From Paenibacillus sp. UNC499MF (GTDB taxonomy: Bacteria; Bacillota; Bacilli; Paenibacillales; NBRC-103111): a DNA stretch of 64,000 nt. The first letter of the stretch is position 1, and each line of letters begins with the position of its first letter. The notes beneath the pieces were generated by a model. The model had not been told where the DNA came from, searched no databases, and saw nothing but the letters and a program-made list of their open reading frames with translations. The stretch covers positions 439,155 through 503,154 of the forward strand of contig NZ_FNVF01000003.1 of assembly GCF_900107975.1 (NCBI RefSeq). The letters are read 5' to 3'. Shown in pieces: positions 26,474 through 34,812 of this stretch. Both the position numbers and the translations under genes were made by a program.

Positions 26474-27200
26474 CGTCATTCCGACCCTCGGCGAAGTGCG
26501 AAGCGATCTGCTGGCCGGGCGGACCGCTATCGTCATCGACGTGCTGAGGGCGACAACGACGATCACGGCCGCGCTGGAAAGCGGCAGCTCCGGCGTTCTT
26601 CCCGCCGAGTCCGTCCAGCAGGCCGTCATGCTGCGCGGGAAGGAGGACGTGCTCGGCGGAGAACGCCGCTGCCGGCGCATTCCCGGCTTCGACCTCGGCA
26701 ACTCGCCGCTGGAGTATACGCCGGAAGCCGTCGGCGGACGCCGGGTCGTGCTGACCACGACCAACGGCACCCGGGCGCTGCAGAAAGCGGCTCCGGCGGA
26801 TAAAATCGTGGCGGCGTCCCTGCTGAACGGCGAAGCATGCGCTAGGGCGGCCGCCGGTTGGAAACGCGACATCGCGATTGTATGCGCAGGCACAGCCGGC
26901 GCGTTCTGCTTCGAGGACGGCCTCTGCGCCGGGCTCATCGTCTCCGCGCTGCAGCGGCTCTGCGGAGGGGGCGCGGACGTCTGCGATCTGGGCCGCAGCC
27001 TCGCGGCCTGCTACGAGCGGCATGCGGACGATCCCGCCGAGCCGCTGGCGGCCTGCGGCAGCGGCCGCAGGCTGGCTTCCATCGGCTGCGAAGCGGACAC
27101 GGCTTTCGCCGCCCGCGTGAACGTCTCGGAGGTCGTTCCGGTGCTGAAAGCCGGCGTCCTCGTTCCCTGCACGCCGGCCAGGGAGCATTTTGCCCGCTGA
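26463..27200 (+). CDS. comB: 2-phosphosulfolactate phosphatase (ComB/YitC family)
   Basis: ComB removes phosphate from phosphosulfolactate to give sulfolactate. The 245-residue protein begins MRIDVIPTLGEV and contains AIVIDVLRATTTITAALESG, LGNSPLEYTPE and VVLTTTNGTRAL, all typical of the family. The 11-bp overlap with comA implies coupling. The next enzyme, sulfolactate dehydrogenase, is not in the window, so sulfolactate itself is the likely end product. Confidence 0.93.
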   Translation: MRIDVIPTLGEVRSDLLAGRTAIVIDVLRATTTITAALESGSSGVLPAESVQQAVMLRGKEDVLGGERRCRRIPGFDLGNSPLEYTPEAVGGRRVVLTTTNGTRALQKAAPADKIVAASLLNGEACARAAAGWKRDIAIVCAGTAGAFCFEDGLCAGLIVSALQRLCGGGADVCDLGRSLAACYERHADDPAEPLAACGSGRRLASIGCEADTAFAARVNVSEVVPVLKAGVLVPCTPAREHFAR

Positions 27201-27305
27201 ATGCGGGACGGGATGCCCGTACCGGAGCCGGTGCCGGAGCCGGTGACGCGGCTGGTGACACTTCTGGTAACGCGGCTGATAACGGCAGTCGGTGACGAAG
27301 CCTGA
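27201..27305 (+). CDS. Possible 34-residue ORF with Val/Pro/Leu/Thr repeats
   Basis: An ATG directly abuts the comB stop (TGA-ATG) and opens 34 codons: MRDGMPVPEPVPEPV, then a TRLVTLLVTRLIT stretch. The DNA is made of imperfect 12-bp repeats (GGAGCCGGTG-type), so it may be repeat sequence rather than a gene. No good ribosome site exists; translation could only come by termination-reinitiation from comB. The remaining 27306-27480 holds little besides a sigma-E-like -10 before the next gene. Confidence 0.2.
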   Translation: MRDGMPVPEPVPEPVTRLVTLLVTRLITAVGDEA

Positions 27306-27443
27306 CAACTTGCCGAGCTGCCGCTTGCCGCCTGCTGTCTTCCGCATGGCGTACGGATTGACGCCCGGCACAACGATGGCTTCCCTACGCTTGCACCTAG
27401 CCGTATCCGTACCGGAGAGCTCGTTCTAAAACCTGTCCCCGTT

Positions 27444-27451
27444 CATACAAT
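27444..27451 (+). promoter_or_regulatory. sigma-E-like -10 element before the DUF441 gene
   Basis: CATACAAT equals the sigma-E -10 consensus and lies 29 bp before the ATG, but the matching -35 (ATATT-like) is poor. Sporulation control of the next gene is therefore only a suggestion. Confidence 0.3.
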
Positions 27452-27480
27452 AAAGGGAGACTGGTACAAGGAGTTTTCCC

Positions 27481-27945
27481 ATGAACGGAGATCTGCTTCT
27501 CGTTATTCTGATTATCGTCGGCATGATCGGACGCTCCCCCATTATTACAACGGCGGCTTGTGTCCTGCTCGTCGTCAAGCTGATCAGCCTCGACCGCTAC
27601 CTGCCCGCCATCGAACGAAGGGGGCTGGAGCTCGGATTGCTGTTTCTGACGATGGGCGTGCTCGTCCCTTTCGCGAGCGAACGCATTTCGTATAAGGATA
27701 TCTTGACGGTGTTTACGACTTGGCCCGGCATTCTCGCTTTGTCCGGAGGCGCAATCGCCACCTACATGAACGGCAAAGGGCTCGATTTATTAAAAGTCGA
27801 TCCCCAATTGATCGTGGGGCTCGTGATCGGCTCTATTTTCGGCATCATTTTTATGCGGGGCATCCCCGTCGGTCCGTTGATGGCCGCAGGCATAACAGCC
27901 GTACTGCTGAAAATATTCACGTTCGTCGCCGACCGCATCTCCTGA
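27481..27945 (+). CDS. ytwI: DUF441 family membrane protein (YtwI-like)
   Basis: This 154-residue protein has four hydrophobic helices and begins [23 protein letters not shown], with [26 protein letters not shown], matching the DUF441/YtwI family. The ATG follows AAGGAG. The function is unknown in the family. It is convergent with lysC, and each gene has its own terminator in the gap. Confidence 0.9.
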   Translation: MNGDLLLVILIIVGMIGRSPIITTAACVLLVVKLISLDRYLPAIERRGLELGLLFLTMGVLVPFASERISYKDILTVFTTWPGILALSGGAIATYMNGKGLDLLKVDPQLIVGLVIGSIFGIIFMRGIPVGPLMAAGITAVLLKIFTFVADRIS

Positions 27946-27978
27946 GTTCCGACCATCGCGGATTTGCAGCCTGGAAAT

Positions 27979-28016
27979 AAAAAAAAGCGCTTAACTGTCC
28001 TCGGACAGTTAAGCGC
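27979..28016 (-). terminator. Rho-independent terminator of lysC
   Basis: GCGCTTAACTGTC (27987-27999) pairs with GACAGTTAAGCGC (28004-28016); on the minus strand the stem is followed by a run of eight T. It lies about 100 nt past the lysC stop. Confidence 0.85.
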
Positions 28017-28020
28017 CTGG

Positions 28021-28047
28021 CCGGCCTTTCGGGGCCGGTTTTGTTTT
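28021..28047 (+). terminator. Rho-independent terminator of the DUF441 gene
   Basis: CCGGCC pairs with GGCCGG around TTTCGG and is followed on the plus strand by TTTTGTTTT. It is placed just beyond the opposing lysC terminator. Confidence 0.7.
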
Positions 28048-28116
28048 AGGTTATTTTTCATGCTTCCGCTTAAAAAGCCGCGGTTGCGGGACGATTCCCC
28101 TGACCGGAACGACGAA

Positions 28117-29373
28117 TTAACGTCTATCCTGCGGGCCGCCCACGAATACCTGCTCCTGGGCGTCGAGTCCGTAAGCCGTGTGAAGAGCCTGCACGGCTTC
28201 CGGCAGCAGCTTACCGTCGATCACGCAGGAAATTTTGATTTCCGACGTGGAGACCATGTTAATGCTGACGCCGATTTTCGAGAGCTCGTCGAACATTTTG
28301 GCCGCCACTCCCGGTGTGCTGACCATGCCGGCGCCGACGATCGAGATTTTAACAAGATCGCCTTCGGAAGTCACTTCGCGGAAACCGATCTCTCCACGGA
28401 TGTTTTCGATGGTCTGAAGCGCCTTGTCGCGGTCGGAAAGCGAGACGGAGAAGGAGAAATCGGCCAGGCCGTTCAATACGCCGCTTTGTACGATAATATC
28501 CACGTCAATCTGTTCAGCCGCCAGGGATGTAAACACTTTGGCCAGCTGGCCCGGTTTGTCCGGTACGCCCAGAATGCTGATTCTAGCGATATTTTTATCG
28601 TACGCGATGCCTCTTACGACGATTCCTTGTTCCATCTCCGCTTCCTCCTTGACATACGTGCCTTCGTTTTGAGTGAAACTCGAACGAACGACAAGCGCCA
28701 CATTGTAATTTTTGGCATATTCCACTGCACGGGGGTGCAGAACCGCAGCTCCCAGATTGGCAAGCTCCAGCATCTCGTCATACGAGATTTCTTTCAATTT
28801 TCGCGCATTTTTGACAACACGGGGGTCGGTTGTGTAGATCCCGTCTACGTCTGTGTAAATTTCGCATAGATCGGCATGAATCGCCGCGGCCAGCGCCACA
28901 GCGGTCGTATCGGATCCGCCGCGTCCGAGCGTCGTAATCTCGCCGTCTTCGGTCATGCCCTGGAAGCCCGCCACGATCACGACGTTGTCTTTCTCAAGCG
29001 CCGTGTGAATCCGGTGGGGCTGAATGTCCGTGATGCGGGCTTTACCGTGCAGATTTTCCGTAATCATGCCGCTCTGCCAGCCGGTGTAGGAAACGGCCGG
29101 TTCGCCCAAATTTTGGATCGCCATCGATAAAAGCGAGACCGAAACCTGCTCTCCCGTAGTCAGCAGCATATCCATTTCTCTTGCCGGCGGTGTGCCGTCA
29201 TACAACTGCTTGGACAAATCGATGAGATCGTCCGTCGTGTCGCCCATCGCGGAAACGACTACGACACAGCGGTGTCCTTCTCTTTTGCGGTCCACGATCC
29301 GCTTGGCCACACGTTTCATCCGTTCGGCATCGCCAACGGAGCTGCCGCCGAATTTCATCACAATTAATGACAA
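28117..29373 (-). CDS. lysC: Aspartate kinase (LysC-type)
   Basis: The enzyme phosphorylates aspartate, the entry to lysine, diaminopimelate, threonine and methionine synthesis. The kinase domain has MKFGGSSVGDAERM, LLTTGEQVSVSLLSMA and LGRGGSDTTAVALAAA. Two ACT domains follow from about residue 265, with ISILGVPDKPGQLAKVF and VSIVGAGMVSTPGVAAKMFDEL. The length of 418 residues fits B. subtilis aspartokinase II, whose beta subunit arises from an internal start; a similar internal start here was not verified. A TTG start follows GGGAG by 9 nt. No lysine riboswitch is visible upstream. Confidence 0.95.
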   Translation of the reverse strand: MSLIVMKFGGSSVGDAERMKRVAKRIVDRKREGHRCVVVVSAMGDTTDDLIDLSKQLYDGTPPAREMDMLLTTGEQVSVSLLSMAIQNLGEPAVSYTGWQSGMITENLHGKARITDIQPHRIHTALEKDNVVIVAGFQGMTEDGEITTLGRGGSDTTAVALAAAIHADLCEIYTDVDGIYTTDPRVVKNARKLKEISYDEMLELANLGAAVLHPRAVEYAKNYNVALVVRSSFTQNEGTYVKEEAEMEQGIVVRGIAYDKNIARISILGVPDKPGQLAKVFTSLAAEQIDVDIIVQSGVLNGLADFSFSVSLSDRDKALQTIENIRGEIGFREVTSEGDLVKISIVGAGMVSTPGVAAKMFDELSKIGVSINMVSTSEIKISCVIDGKLLPEAVQALHTAYGLDAQEQVFVGGPQDRR

Positions 29374-29415
29374 CCCTGTTCACTCCCTATGCTTGCAAAT
29401 GAATAATTGTAGATC

Positions 29416-29424
29416 ATTATAGCA
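29416..29424 (-). promoter_or_regulatory. Extended -10 promoter of lysC
   Basis: The minus strand reads TGCTATAAT, an extended -10 element, 42 bp before the TTG start; no -35 match is seen. The short leader leaves no room for an L-box. Confidence 0.5.
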
Positions 29425-29518
29425 TAAACGTTCGGAATTGTGGGAGCAGAAAACAACACTGTCCGACATTTCCCCTTATCCCCAGCAGAATTGGAGGAAA
29501 TCACATTCTATTTATATG

Positions 29519-29568
29519 AAAAAAAAGAAAGCGTGCCTGCTCCGTTGTCCGGCCGCAGACACGCTTTC
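29519..29568 (-). terminator. Rho-independent terminator after the ABC transporter ATPase gene
   Basis: GAAAGCGTG (29527-29535) pairs with CACGCTTTC (29560-29568), with the stem extended inward by CTGC/GCAG; the minus strand continues into eight T. It ends the three-gene ABC importer transcript. Confidence 0.85.
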
Positions 29569-29589
29569 CTGAATGCTCGACCCGGTAGA

Positions 29590-30384
29590 TTAACCTAATA
29601 CAACCCGGTCGTCGACGAACTTCTCGCCGCGGATTTTTTCGAATTCCCGGAGCAGCTTCTCTACGGTCAGATCCTGTTTCGAAGCCGCCGGAATGTCGAG
29701 AATGATCCGGCCCTTGTCCATCATGATCAGCCTGTTTCCGAGCCGGATGGCCTGCTCCATGTTGTGCGTCACCATCAGCGTCGTGAGCTTCGACTCCTCC
29801 ACGATCTGTTTCGTGAGCCGGGTGATCAGCTCCGCACGGGACGGATCAAGTGCCGCCGTGTGCTCATCCAGCAGAAGAATGTTCGGCTGCGTAAAGGTGG
29901 CCATCAGCAAGCTGAGCGCCTGGCGCTCCCCTCCGGAGAGAAGACCGACCTTGGCGTTCAACCGGTTCTCCAGGCCGATGCCGAGCCGCTCCAGGTGTTC
30001 CTTGAACGCGTGCTTCCTCCGCTTGGTCACGCCCAGTCCGAAGCCGCGCTTGCCCGCACGTGCCAGCGCCATGGCGAGGTTTTCCTGGATTGTCATGGTA
30101 GGCGCCGTGCCTGCCATCGGGTCCTGGAAAACACGGCCGATCCAGCGGCTGCGCTTATGCTCGGAGAGCGACGTGATGTCTTTGCCCTCGATGCGGACGA
30201 CGCCGTAATCGGGCTGCATCACGCCGGAAATGACGTTCATGAGCGTCGATTTTCCGGCTCCGTTGCTGCCGATGACCGTAACGAAATCGCCGGGAGCGAG
30301 GTGCAGCTGTATGTCCGAAAGAGCGACTTTCTCATCCGGGGTTGCCGGGTTGAATATTTTGGATGCTCGATCAATGTGAAGCAT
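29590..30384 (-). CDS. ABC importer ATPase (TrpXYZ/PF04392-type system)
   Basis: The 264-residue ATPase has Walker A GSNGAGKST, a Q-loop VFQDPMAGTAPTMTIQENLAMAL, signature LLSGGERQALSLLMA, Walker B ILLLDEHTAALDP and an H-loop Thr-His. The D/E after Walker B is followed by His rather than Pro, as in this subfamily. The ATG at 30384 follows GGAGGTGTGGAGC and overlaps the permease stop by 14 bp. The substrate is not evident; related three-gene systems in streptococci move tryptophan. Confidence 0.9.
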   Translation of the reverse strand: MLHIDRASKIFNPATPDEKVALSDIQLHLAPGDFVTVIGSNGAGKSTLMNVISGVMQPDYGVVRIEGKDITSLSEHKRSRWIGRVFQDPMAGTAPTMTIQENLAMALARAGKRGFGLGVTKRRKHAFKEHLERLGIGLENRLNAKVGLLSGGERQALSLLMATFTQPNILLLDEHTAALDPSRAELITRLTKQIVEESKLTTLMVTHNMEQAIRLGNRLIMMDKGRIILDIPAASKQDLTVEKLLREFEKIRGEKFVDDRVVLG

Positions 30385-31300
30385 GCTCCACACCTCCGCT
30401 CTTCTCCGCAAGTTGCGCTTTCCGTTTGCGGATAATCGCCTTCTGTTTCAGAGAACTCTGGATTTTCGGCAGCGTTAACGCGATGATGACGATTAGTGCG
30501 GTCATCAGCTTCATGTCCGTCGATTCCAGACCGACCTGCAGCGCGATCGCCACGACGAACCGGTAGACGATTGCACCTAGCACAACGGCTAGGGTGGCCC
30601 GGATAATCGTTTTCGTCCCGAAAAGCGCTTCCCCGATAATGACGGAAGCCAGGCCGACGACGATCATGCCTACGCCCATCTGCATATCCGCAAAACCGAG
30701 ATATTGGGCGACCAGCGCGCCGGATAACGCCACCAGACCGTTCGAAAGGGAAACCCCGAGAATAATCGTGTTATCGGTATTGACGCCGAAGCTCCGGATC
30801 ATCCGTTTGTTGTCGCCGGTGGCCCGCAGCGCAAGTCCCAGCTCCGTGTGAAGAAACCAGTCCAAGGCGAGTTTGAGGGCAACTACGATGATCGGCATGA
30901 TATACAGCAGCGATTCTTTGCTGATCAGAACCTCGCTACCGAACAAGGAGGTGTTCGCTTTGCCCATAATTCTCAGATTGATCGAATACAGGGCGATCAT
31001 CATGAGAATCCCGGATAGAAGGGCGTTGATTTTGCCTTTTGTATGCAGCAGACCGGTAATAAGCCCGGCAATCGCTCCTCCCGCAAATGCCGCCAATGTG
31101 GCGAGCAGAGGCGATATCCCGTTGGTAATCATGATCGCCGCGATGGATGCTCCCGTCGTAAAACTTCCGTCCACGGTCAAATCCGGAAAATCCAAAATGC
31201 GGAAGGTCAGGTATACGCCGAGCGCCATAATCGCGTAAAGCAGCCCTTGTTCAAACGATCCCTGCACGACCGCTCCCCAGTCGATGGTCATCATGTTCAC
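30371..31300 (-). CDS. ABC importer permease (branched-chain-type fold)
   Basis: This 309-residue permease has eight to nine hydrophobic helices and belongs to the BPD_transp_2 type. It contains LYAIMALGVYLTFRILDFPDLTVDGSFTTGA near the N-terminus and LRATGDNKRMIRSFGVN in the cytoplasmic coupling loop. It lies between the binding protein and ATPase genes and overlaps the latter. Confidence 0.92.
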   Translation of the reverse strand: MNMMTIDWGAVVQGSFEQGLLYAIMALGVYLTFRILDFPDLTVDGSFTTGASIAAIMITNGISPLLATLAAFAGGAIAGLITGLLHTKGKINALLSGILMMIALYSINLRIMGKANTSLFGSEVLISKESLLYIMPIIVVALKLALDWFLHTELGLALRATGDNKRMIRSFGVNTDNTIILGVSLSNGLVALSGALVAQYLGFADMQMGVGMIVVGLASVIIGEALFGTKTIIRATLAVVLGAIVYRFVVAIALQVGLESTDMKLMTALIVIIALTLPKIQSSLKQKAIIRKRKAQLAEKSGGVEHASH

Positions 31301-31322
31301 TCCGTTTCGTGTTCAATCATAA

Positions 31323-31347
31323 GGCGGCTTCGAAATCCGAAGCCGCC
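31323..31347 (-). other. Intercistronic hairpin between binding-protein and permease genes
   Basis: GGCGGCTTCG (31323-31332) and CGAAGCCGCC (31338-31347) form a perfect 10-bp stem with a 5-nt loop and no T-run. Such hairpins commonly protect the upstream mRNA, giving more binding protein than membrane subunit. Confidence 0.6.
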
Positions 31348-31358
31348 CCCATTCTTTC

Positions 31359-32390
31359 TTATTCAAACAGGTTGGCCTTTTCTTTCACTTCCGCTTTCAT
31401 TGCGTCCGTGACTTCAACGCCCATATTTTTAGCGGCTTTCATGTTGATGGCCAGATCGAGCTTTTTCGGATATCCGACCGGAATGTCCGCAGGCTTTTTA
31501 CCGTTTTTCAAAATTTCGACGGCTTGAAGACCTGTCGTATATCCCAAATCGTAGTAGTTGGAACCGTAGCCCGCAAAACCGCCGGCTTTAACGGAATCGT
31601 TCTCGCCTACGAACAGGGGCTTCTTGCCCTGCTCCGCGACCTGGATCACCGCGTTCAAGGCCGAAACGACCGTGTTGTCGAGCGGCACGTACAGCGCGTC
31701 GGCTTTGCCGATCAGCGATTCCGCCGCCTGCTTCACCTCGGAGCTGTTGGAAGGCGATGCTTTGACGACTTTGATATTATGCTTGGCGAAAGCTTCCGCC
31801 GCCTGCTTCACCTGCACCTGGGAGTTGCGCTCCCCTTCGTTCGCGATGATTCCGACCGTCTTCACGTTCGGGAACTGCTTGCCCACAAACTCCGTCAGCT
31901 GGTCGACGGCCTTGGGATCCAGGTCCGAAGTGCCCGTCACGTTGCCGCCCGGCTTCTCGATGCTTTTGACGAGCTTCGCGTCGACGGGATCCGTCACAGC
32001 CGTAAACAGGACGGGCGCGTCCTGGACGGTCTGCGCCGCAGCAAGCGCGGAAGGTGTCGCAATGCCCAGCACAAGGTCTTTTTTGTCAGCCGCGAATTTC
32101 TGTGCGATCGAAGTGTTGTTGTTCATATCGTTCTGCGCATTCTGGTAATCGATCTCGGCCGTTTTCTTGTCTTCATAGCCGTTGTCCTTCAGAGCCGCGA
32201 TAAATCCTTGGCGGGCGGCATCCAGAGACGGATGCTCGACGATTTGCATAATGCCGATTTTTACTTTTTTGCCTTCCGGAGCCGCGGAGGCCGCCCCGCC
32301 AGTTGTTTCCGGTGCCGCCTGTTTGCCGCAGCCTGCGGCGGTGACCAAAGAAGCCGCCAGTAAAAGCGTAACGAACGGTTTCATTTTCAT
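31359..32390 (-). CDS. ABC importer substrate-binding lipoprotein (PF04392 family)
   Basis: This 343-residue lipoprotein has the lipobox VTAAGC at about 17-22 and an ABC_sub_bind domain with KVKIGIMQIVEHPSLDAARQGF, LVLGIATPSALAAAQ and VLFTAVTDPVDAKLV. Family members bind small molecules such as tryptophan or other aromatic compounds. It heads a three-gene importer. No T-box or other riboswitch was recognised upstream, so a link to an amino acid is unproven. Confidence 0.92.
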   Translation of the reverse strand: MKMKPFVTLLLAASLVTAAGCGKQAAPETTGGAASAAPEGKKVKIGIMQIVEHPSLDAARQGFIAALKDNGYEDKKTAEIDYQNAQNDMNNNTSIAQKFAADKKDLVLGIATPSALAAAQTVQDAPVLFTAVTDPVDAKLVKSIEKPGGNVTGTSDLDPKAVDQLTEFVGKQFPNVKTVGIIANEGERNSQVQVKQAAEAFAKHNIKVVKASPSNSSEVKQAAESLIGKADALYVPLDNTVVSALNAVIQVAEQGKKPLFVGENDSVKAGGFAGYGSNYYDLGYTTGLQAVEILKNGKKPADIPVGYPKKLDLAINMKAAKNMGVEVTDAMKAEVKEKANLFE

Positions 32391-32472
32391 CTGTTTTTCC
32401 CCCTAAAATTAACCATCGGTTGAATTAATGTTTTACTGCATGAAAGCATAAAACCTGTAAAGCGTTATTGAT

Positions 32473-32514
32473 ATAATAACCCGCTGGCCTAAAGTCGTCA
32501 ATGAAAACGTTTCA
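32473..32514 (-). promoter_or_regulatory. sigma-A promoter of the ABC importer with an adjacent cre-like palindrome
   Basis: The minus strand reads TTGACG (32501-32496), 17 bp, TATTAT (32478-32473). Directly upstream, TGAAAACGTTTCA (32502-32514) is a near-perfect palindrome like LacI/GalR-family or cre operators, though it is one base shorter than the cre consensus. Control by CcpA or a local regulator is possible. Confidence 0.55.
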
Positions 32515-32564
32515 TTCCCGAAATGATATTTTTTGAACCCTTTTCCCTCCGTCCGCCGGAGCGC

Positions 32565-32599
32565 AAAAAGCCCCCGATTCCTTGGCGGGAATCAGGGGC
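32565..32599 (-). terminator. Rho-independent terminator of efp
   Basis: GCCCCCGATT (32570-32579) pairs with AATCAGGGGC (32590-32599) with one mismatch, followed on the minus strand by five T. It separates efp from the ABC importer promoter. Confidence 0.8.
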
Positions 32600-32615
32600 A
32601 TATCGAGCCTGCAAA

Positions 32616-33173
32616 CTAGGCGCGGGAGATATATTTGCCTTCGCGCGTATCGATCAGAAGGACGTCGTTTTCGTTGATGAAAAGCGGTACTTGAACGTTC
32701 AGGCCGGTTTCCACCTTCGCGTTCTTCGTTGCGCCTTGAGCCGTGTTGCCTTTAACGCCCGGCTCCGTTTCAACGACTTTGAGCTCAACGCTGTTAGGCA
32801 GGTTGATCCCGAGGATTTCTCCCTGGTAGCTCATGATGTGGATGTTCATGTTTTCTTTGAGGAAATTCAGCTCCCATTTCAGCTGCGCTTCTTCCAGGGA
32901 GATCTGGTCGTAAGTTTCCGTATCCATGAACGTGTACTCGGAACCGCTGGCATACAGGTACTGCATTTCGCGGTTTTCGATATGAGCGCGGCCCACGTTC
33001 TCTCCTGCGCGGAATGTTTTCTCCACCACGTTGCCGTTGCGCAGGTTCTTCAGCTTGGAGCGGACGAACGCGGCGCCTTTACCCGGTTTTACGTGCTGGA
33101 AATCGATTACGGAGAATAAATCGTTATCTACTACAATCGTTAAGCCTGTTTTGAAATCGTTAACTGAAATCAC
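32616..33173 (-). CDS. efp: Elongation factor P
   Basis: EF-P relieves ribosome stalling at proline runs. The 185-residue protein has three OB-like domains. The tip loop KPGKGAAF places Lys32 at the position modified in other bacteria (5-aminopentanolylated in B. subtilis). A GTG start follows AGGAGG. It lies 26 bp after papA, the usual pairing. Confidence 0.98.
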   Translation of the reverse strand: MISVNDFKTGLTIVVDNDLFSVIDFQHVKPGKGAAFVRSKLKNLRNGNVVEKTFRAGENVGRAHIENREMQYLYASGSEYTFMDTETYDQISLEEAQLKWELNFLKENMNIHIMSYQGEILGINLPNSVELKVVETEPGVKGNTAQGATKNAKVETGLNVQVPLFINENDVLLIDTREGKYISRA

Positions 33174-33199
33174 GTCTCAAGTTCCCTCCTGGAAATAAA

Positions 33200-34270
33200 T
33201 CAAATGGTGATAAGCTCTTTCGTGGAATGCGTCAGCAGACGGATACCGTTTTGCTCGATGACAACGTCGTCTTCGATGCGGACGCCGCCGAACCCCGGGA
33301 TATAAATGCCCGGTTCGACCGTCACGACCATGCCGGGCTCAAGAACGCCCGCAAAGCCTTTGGCAAGCCGCGGCTGCTCGTGGACTTCCATCCCGAGACC
33401 GTGTCCCGTACTATGGCCGAAGTTGTCCCCGTACCCGTAGCCGGCAATAATATCGCGGCAGAGCGCGTCGCCTTCGCTTCCCGTCATGCCGGGCTTCAAG
33501 CTGCCGACACAGTTCAGCTGGGCTTCGAGTACAATGCCGTAAATTTCCTTGTGCCTGTCCGAAGGCTGACCCAGCACGACGGTGCGGGTAATGTCGGAGC
33601 AGTAGCCTTTATACAAGGCGCCGAAATCCAGTTTGACGAATTCGTTGGGCTGAAGCACCCGGTCACTCGCCACACCGTGAGGAAGAGCCGATCTTTCGCC
33701 GGAAGCGACGATCGTATCGAACGAGGAGGATGTGCCTCCGTTCTCCCGGATGAAAATTTCCATCTCCAGCGCGATCTGCTTTTCGGTCACGCCCGTTCTC
33801 AATCTCGTTAGTATGTAAGAAAAAGTCCGGTCCGCCAGATCTGCGGCTTCCTGCATGATTTTGAGCTCGGACTCGTCTTTGACGATCCTGAGCTTCTCCA
33901 CAATACCGCCGGTCGGGATCAATTCAACCCCTTGCAAATCGCCAGTATAGCCGGAATAAGCGGAATAAGTCAAGTCATTTTCTTCAAAGCCGAGCTGCTT
34001 GATCGACTCTTTGCCGAGAATATCCAGAATAGTCCGGCCGATTTCACCTTGATGGTCGATAACTTCGTAGCCCGCGGCTTCTTTCGGAGCCTGCTCCATA
34101 TACCGGAAATCCGTAATAAGGACGGCTCTGCCGCCCGTTACCAGCACGATACCCGCGCTGCCCGTAAAGCCCGTCAAGTATCTGCGGTTGATGGCGTTCG
34201 TAACGAGTACCGCAGGAATTCCCTGCTTGGTCAGCTGCCGGCGGAGACGTTCCAGACGCTTGTCCTGCAT
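33200..34270 (-). CDS. papA: M24-family aminopeptidase (PapA/YqhT, Xaa-Pro type)
   Basis: This 356-residue peptidase removes N-terminal residues before proline. An N-terminal creatinase-like domain (1-130) precedes the pita-bread catalytic domain with metal ligands in FVKLDFGALYKGYCSDITRT, HSTGHGLGMEVHEQP, VVTVEPGIYIPG and GVRIEDDVVI. It follows aroQ by 4 bp and precedes efp, giving a proline-linked pair by context. Confidence 0.94.
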   Translation of the reverse strand: MQDKRLERLRRQLTKQGIPAVLVTNAINRRYLTGFTGSAGIVLVTGGRAVLITDFRYMEQAPKEAAGYEVIDHQGEIGRTILDILGKESIKQLGFEENDLTYSAYSGYTGDLQGVELIPTGGIVEKLRIVKDESELKIMQEAADLADRTFSYILTRLRTGVTEKQIALEMEIFIRENGGTSSSFDTIVASGERSALPHGVASDRVLQPNEFVKLDFGALYKGYCSDITRTVVLGQPSDRHKEIYGIVLEAQLNCVGSLKPGMTGSEGDALCRDIIAGYGYGDNFGHSTGHGLGMEVHEQPRLAKGFAGVLEPGMVVTVEPGIYIPGFGGVRIEDDVVIEQNGIRLLTHSTKELITI

Positions 34271-34274
34271 AATA

Positions 34275-34718
34275 TCACCTAGCTTCCAAAAAGTGTTGAT
34301 GAAGCGCTCTTAATCCGAGTTCATAGCCGAAAGCCCCGAAGCCCGCAATCTGTCCCACCATTACGGCGGCCAGAACGGAATGGTGCCGGAACTCCTCACG
34401 CTTGTGAATGTTCGACAGATGCACCTCTACGGCGGGCAGTCCGACCGATGAGATCGCGTCGCGAATGGCGTAGCTGTAATGGGTGAAAGCCCCGGGATTG
34501 ATCAGAATCCCGTCCATCGTCCCGTGGGCTTCGTGAATCCAGTCGATCAGCCGGCCCTCGTGGTTGGACTGGTGGAAGGTCAGCTGGAGATCCAGCGTTC
34601 CCGCTATTTCCGTCATCGCCGCTTCAATATCCATGAGCGACGTCTTTCCGTAAACGGCCGGCTCCCGTATACCGAGCATATTCAAGTTCGGCCCGTTAAG
34701 GACCAGCACTTTATTCAC
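34275..34718 (-). CDS. aroQ: 3-dehydroquinate dehydratase, type II
   Basis: The enzyme dehydrates 3-dehydroquinate in the shikimate pathway. The 147-residue protein begins [24 protein letters not shown] (catalytic Tyr23) and has [34 protein letters not shown] and [21 protein letters not shown] start follows AAGGAGG by about 7 nt. Confidence 0.97.
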   Translation of the reverse strand: MNKVLVLNGPNLNMLGIREPAVYGKTSLMDIEAAMTEIAGTLDLQLTFHQSNHEGRLIDWIHEAHGTMDGILINPGAFTHYSYAIRDAISSVGLPAVEVHLSNIHKREEFRHHSVLAAVMVGQIAGFGAFGYELGLRALHQHFLEAR

Positions 34719-34812
34719 GCTGAGGCGCCTCCTTCATAGCCGGCCGAACGTGCTCCGGCTTCTCGCTTTACCGTAGCCATTTTACCATAAGTTGCTTGGA
34801 AAAGGTAGCTGG

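Noticed and set aside
26427-27371. 314-codon minus-strand frame opposite comB
   Set aside because: comB matches its family over its whole length and is coupled to comA; the antisense frame is Arg/Ala-rich without motifs.
29374-29589. Lysine riboswitch upstream of lysC
   Set aside because: The leader between the extended -10 and the start is about 40 nt, too short, and no L-box motifs are present.
32502-32514. Calling the palindrome before the ABC importer a certain cre site
   Set aside because: It is one base shorter than the 14-bp cre consensus, so it is reported only as cre-like.
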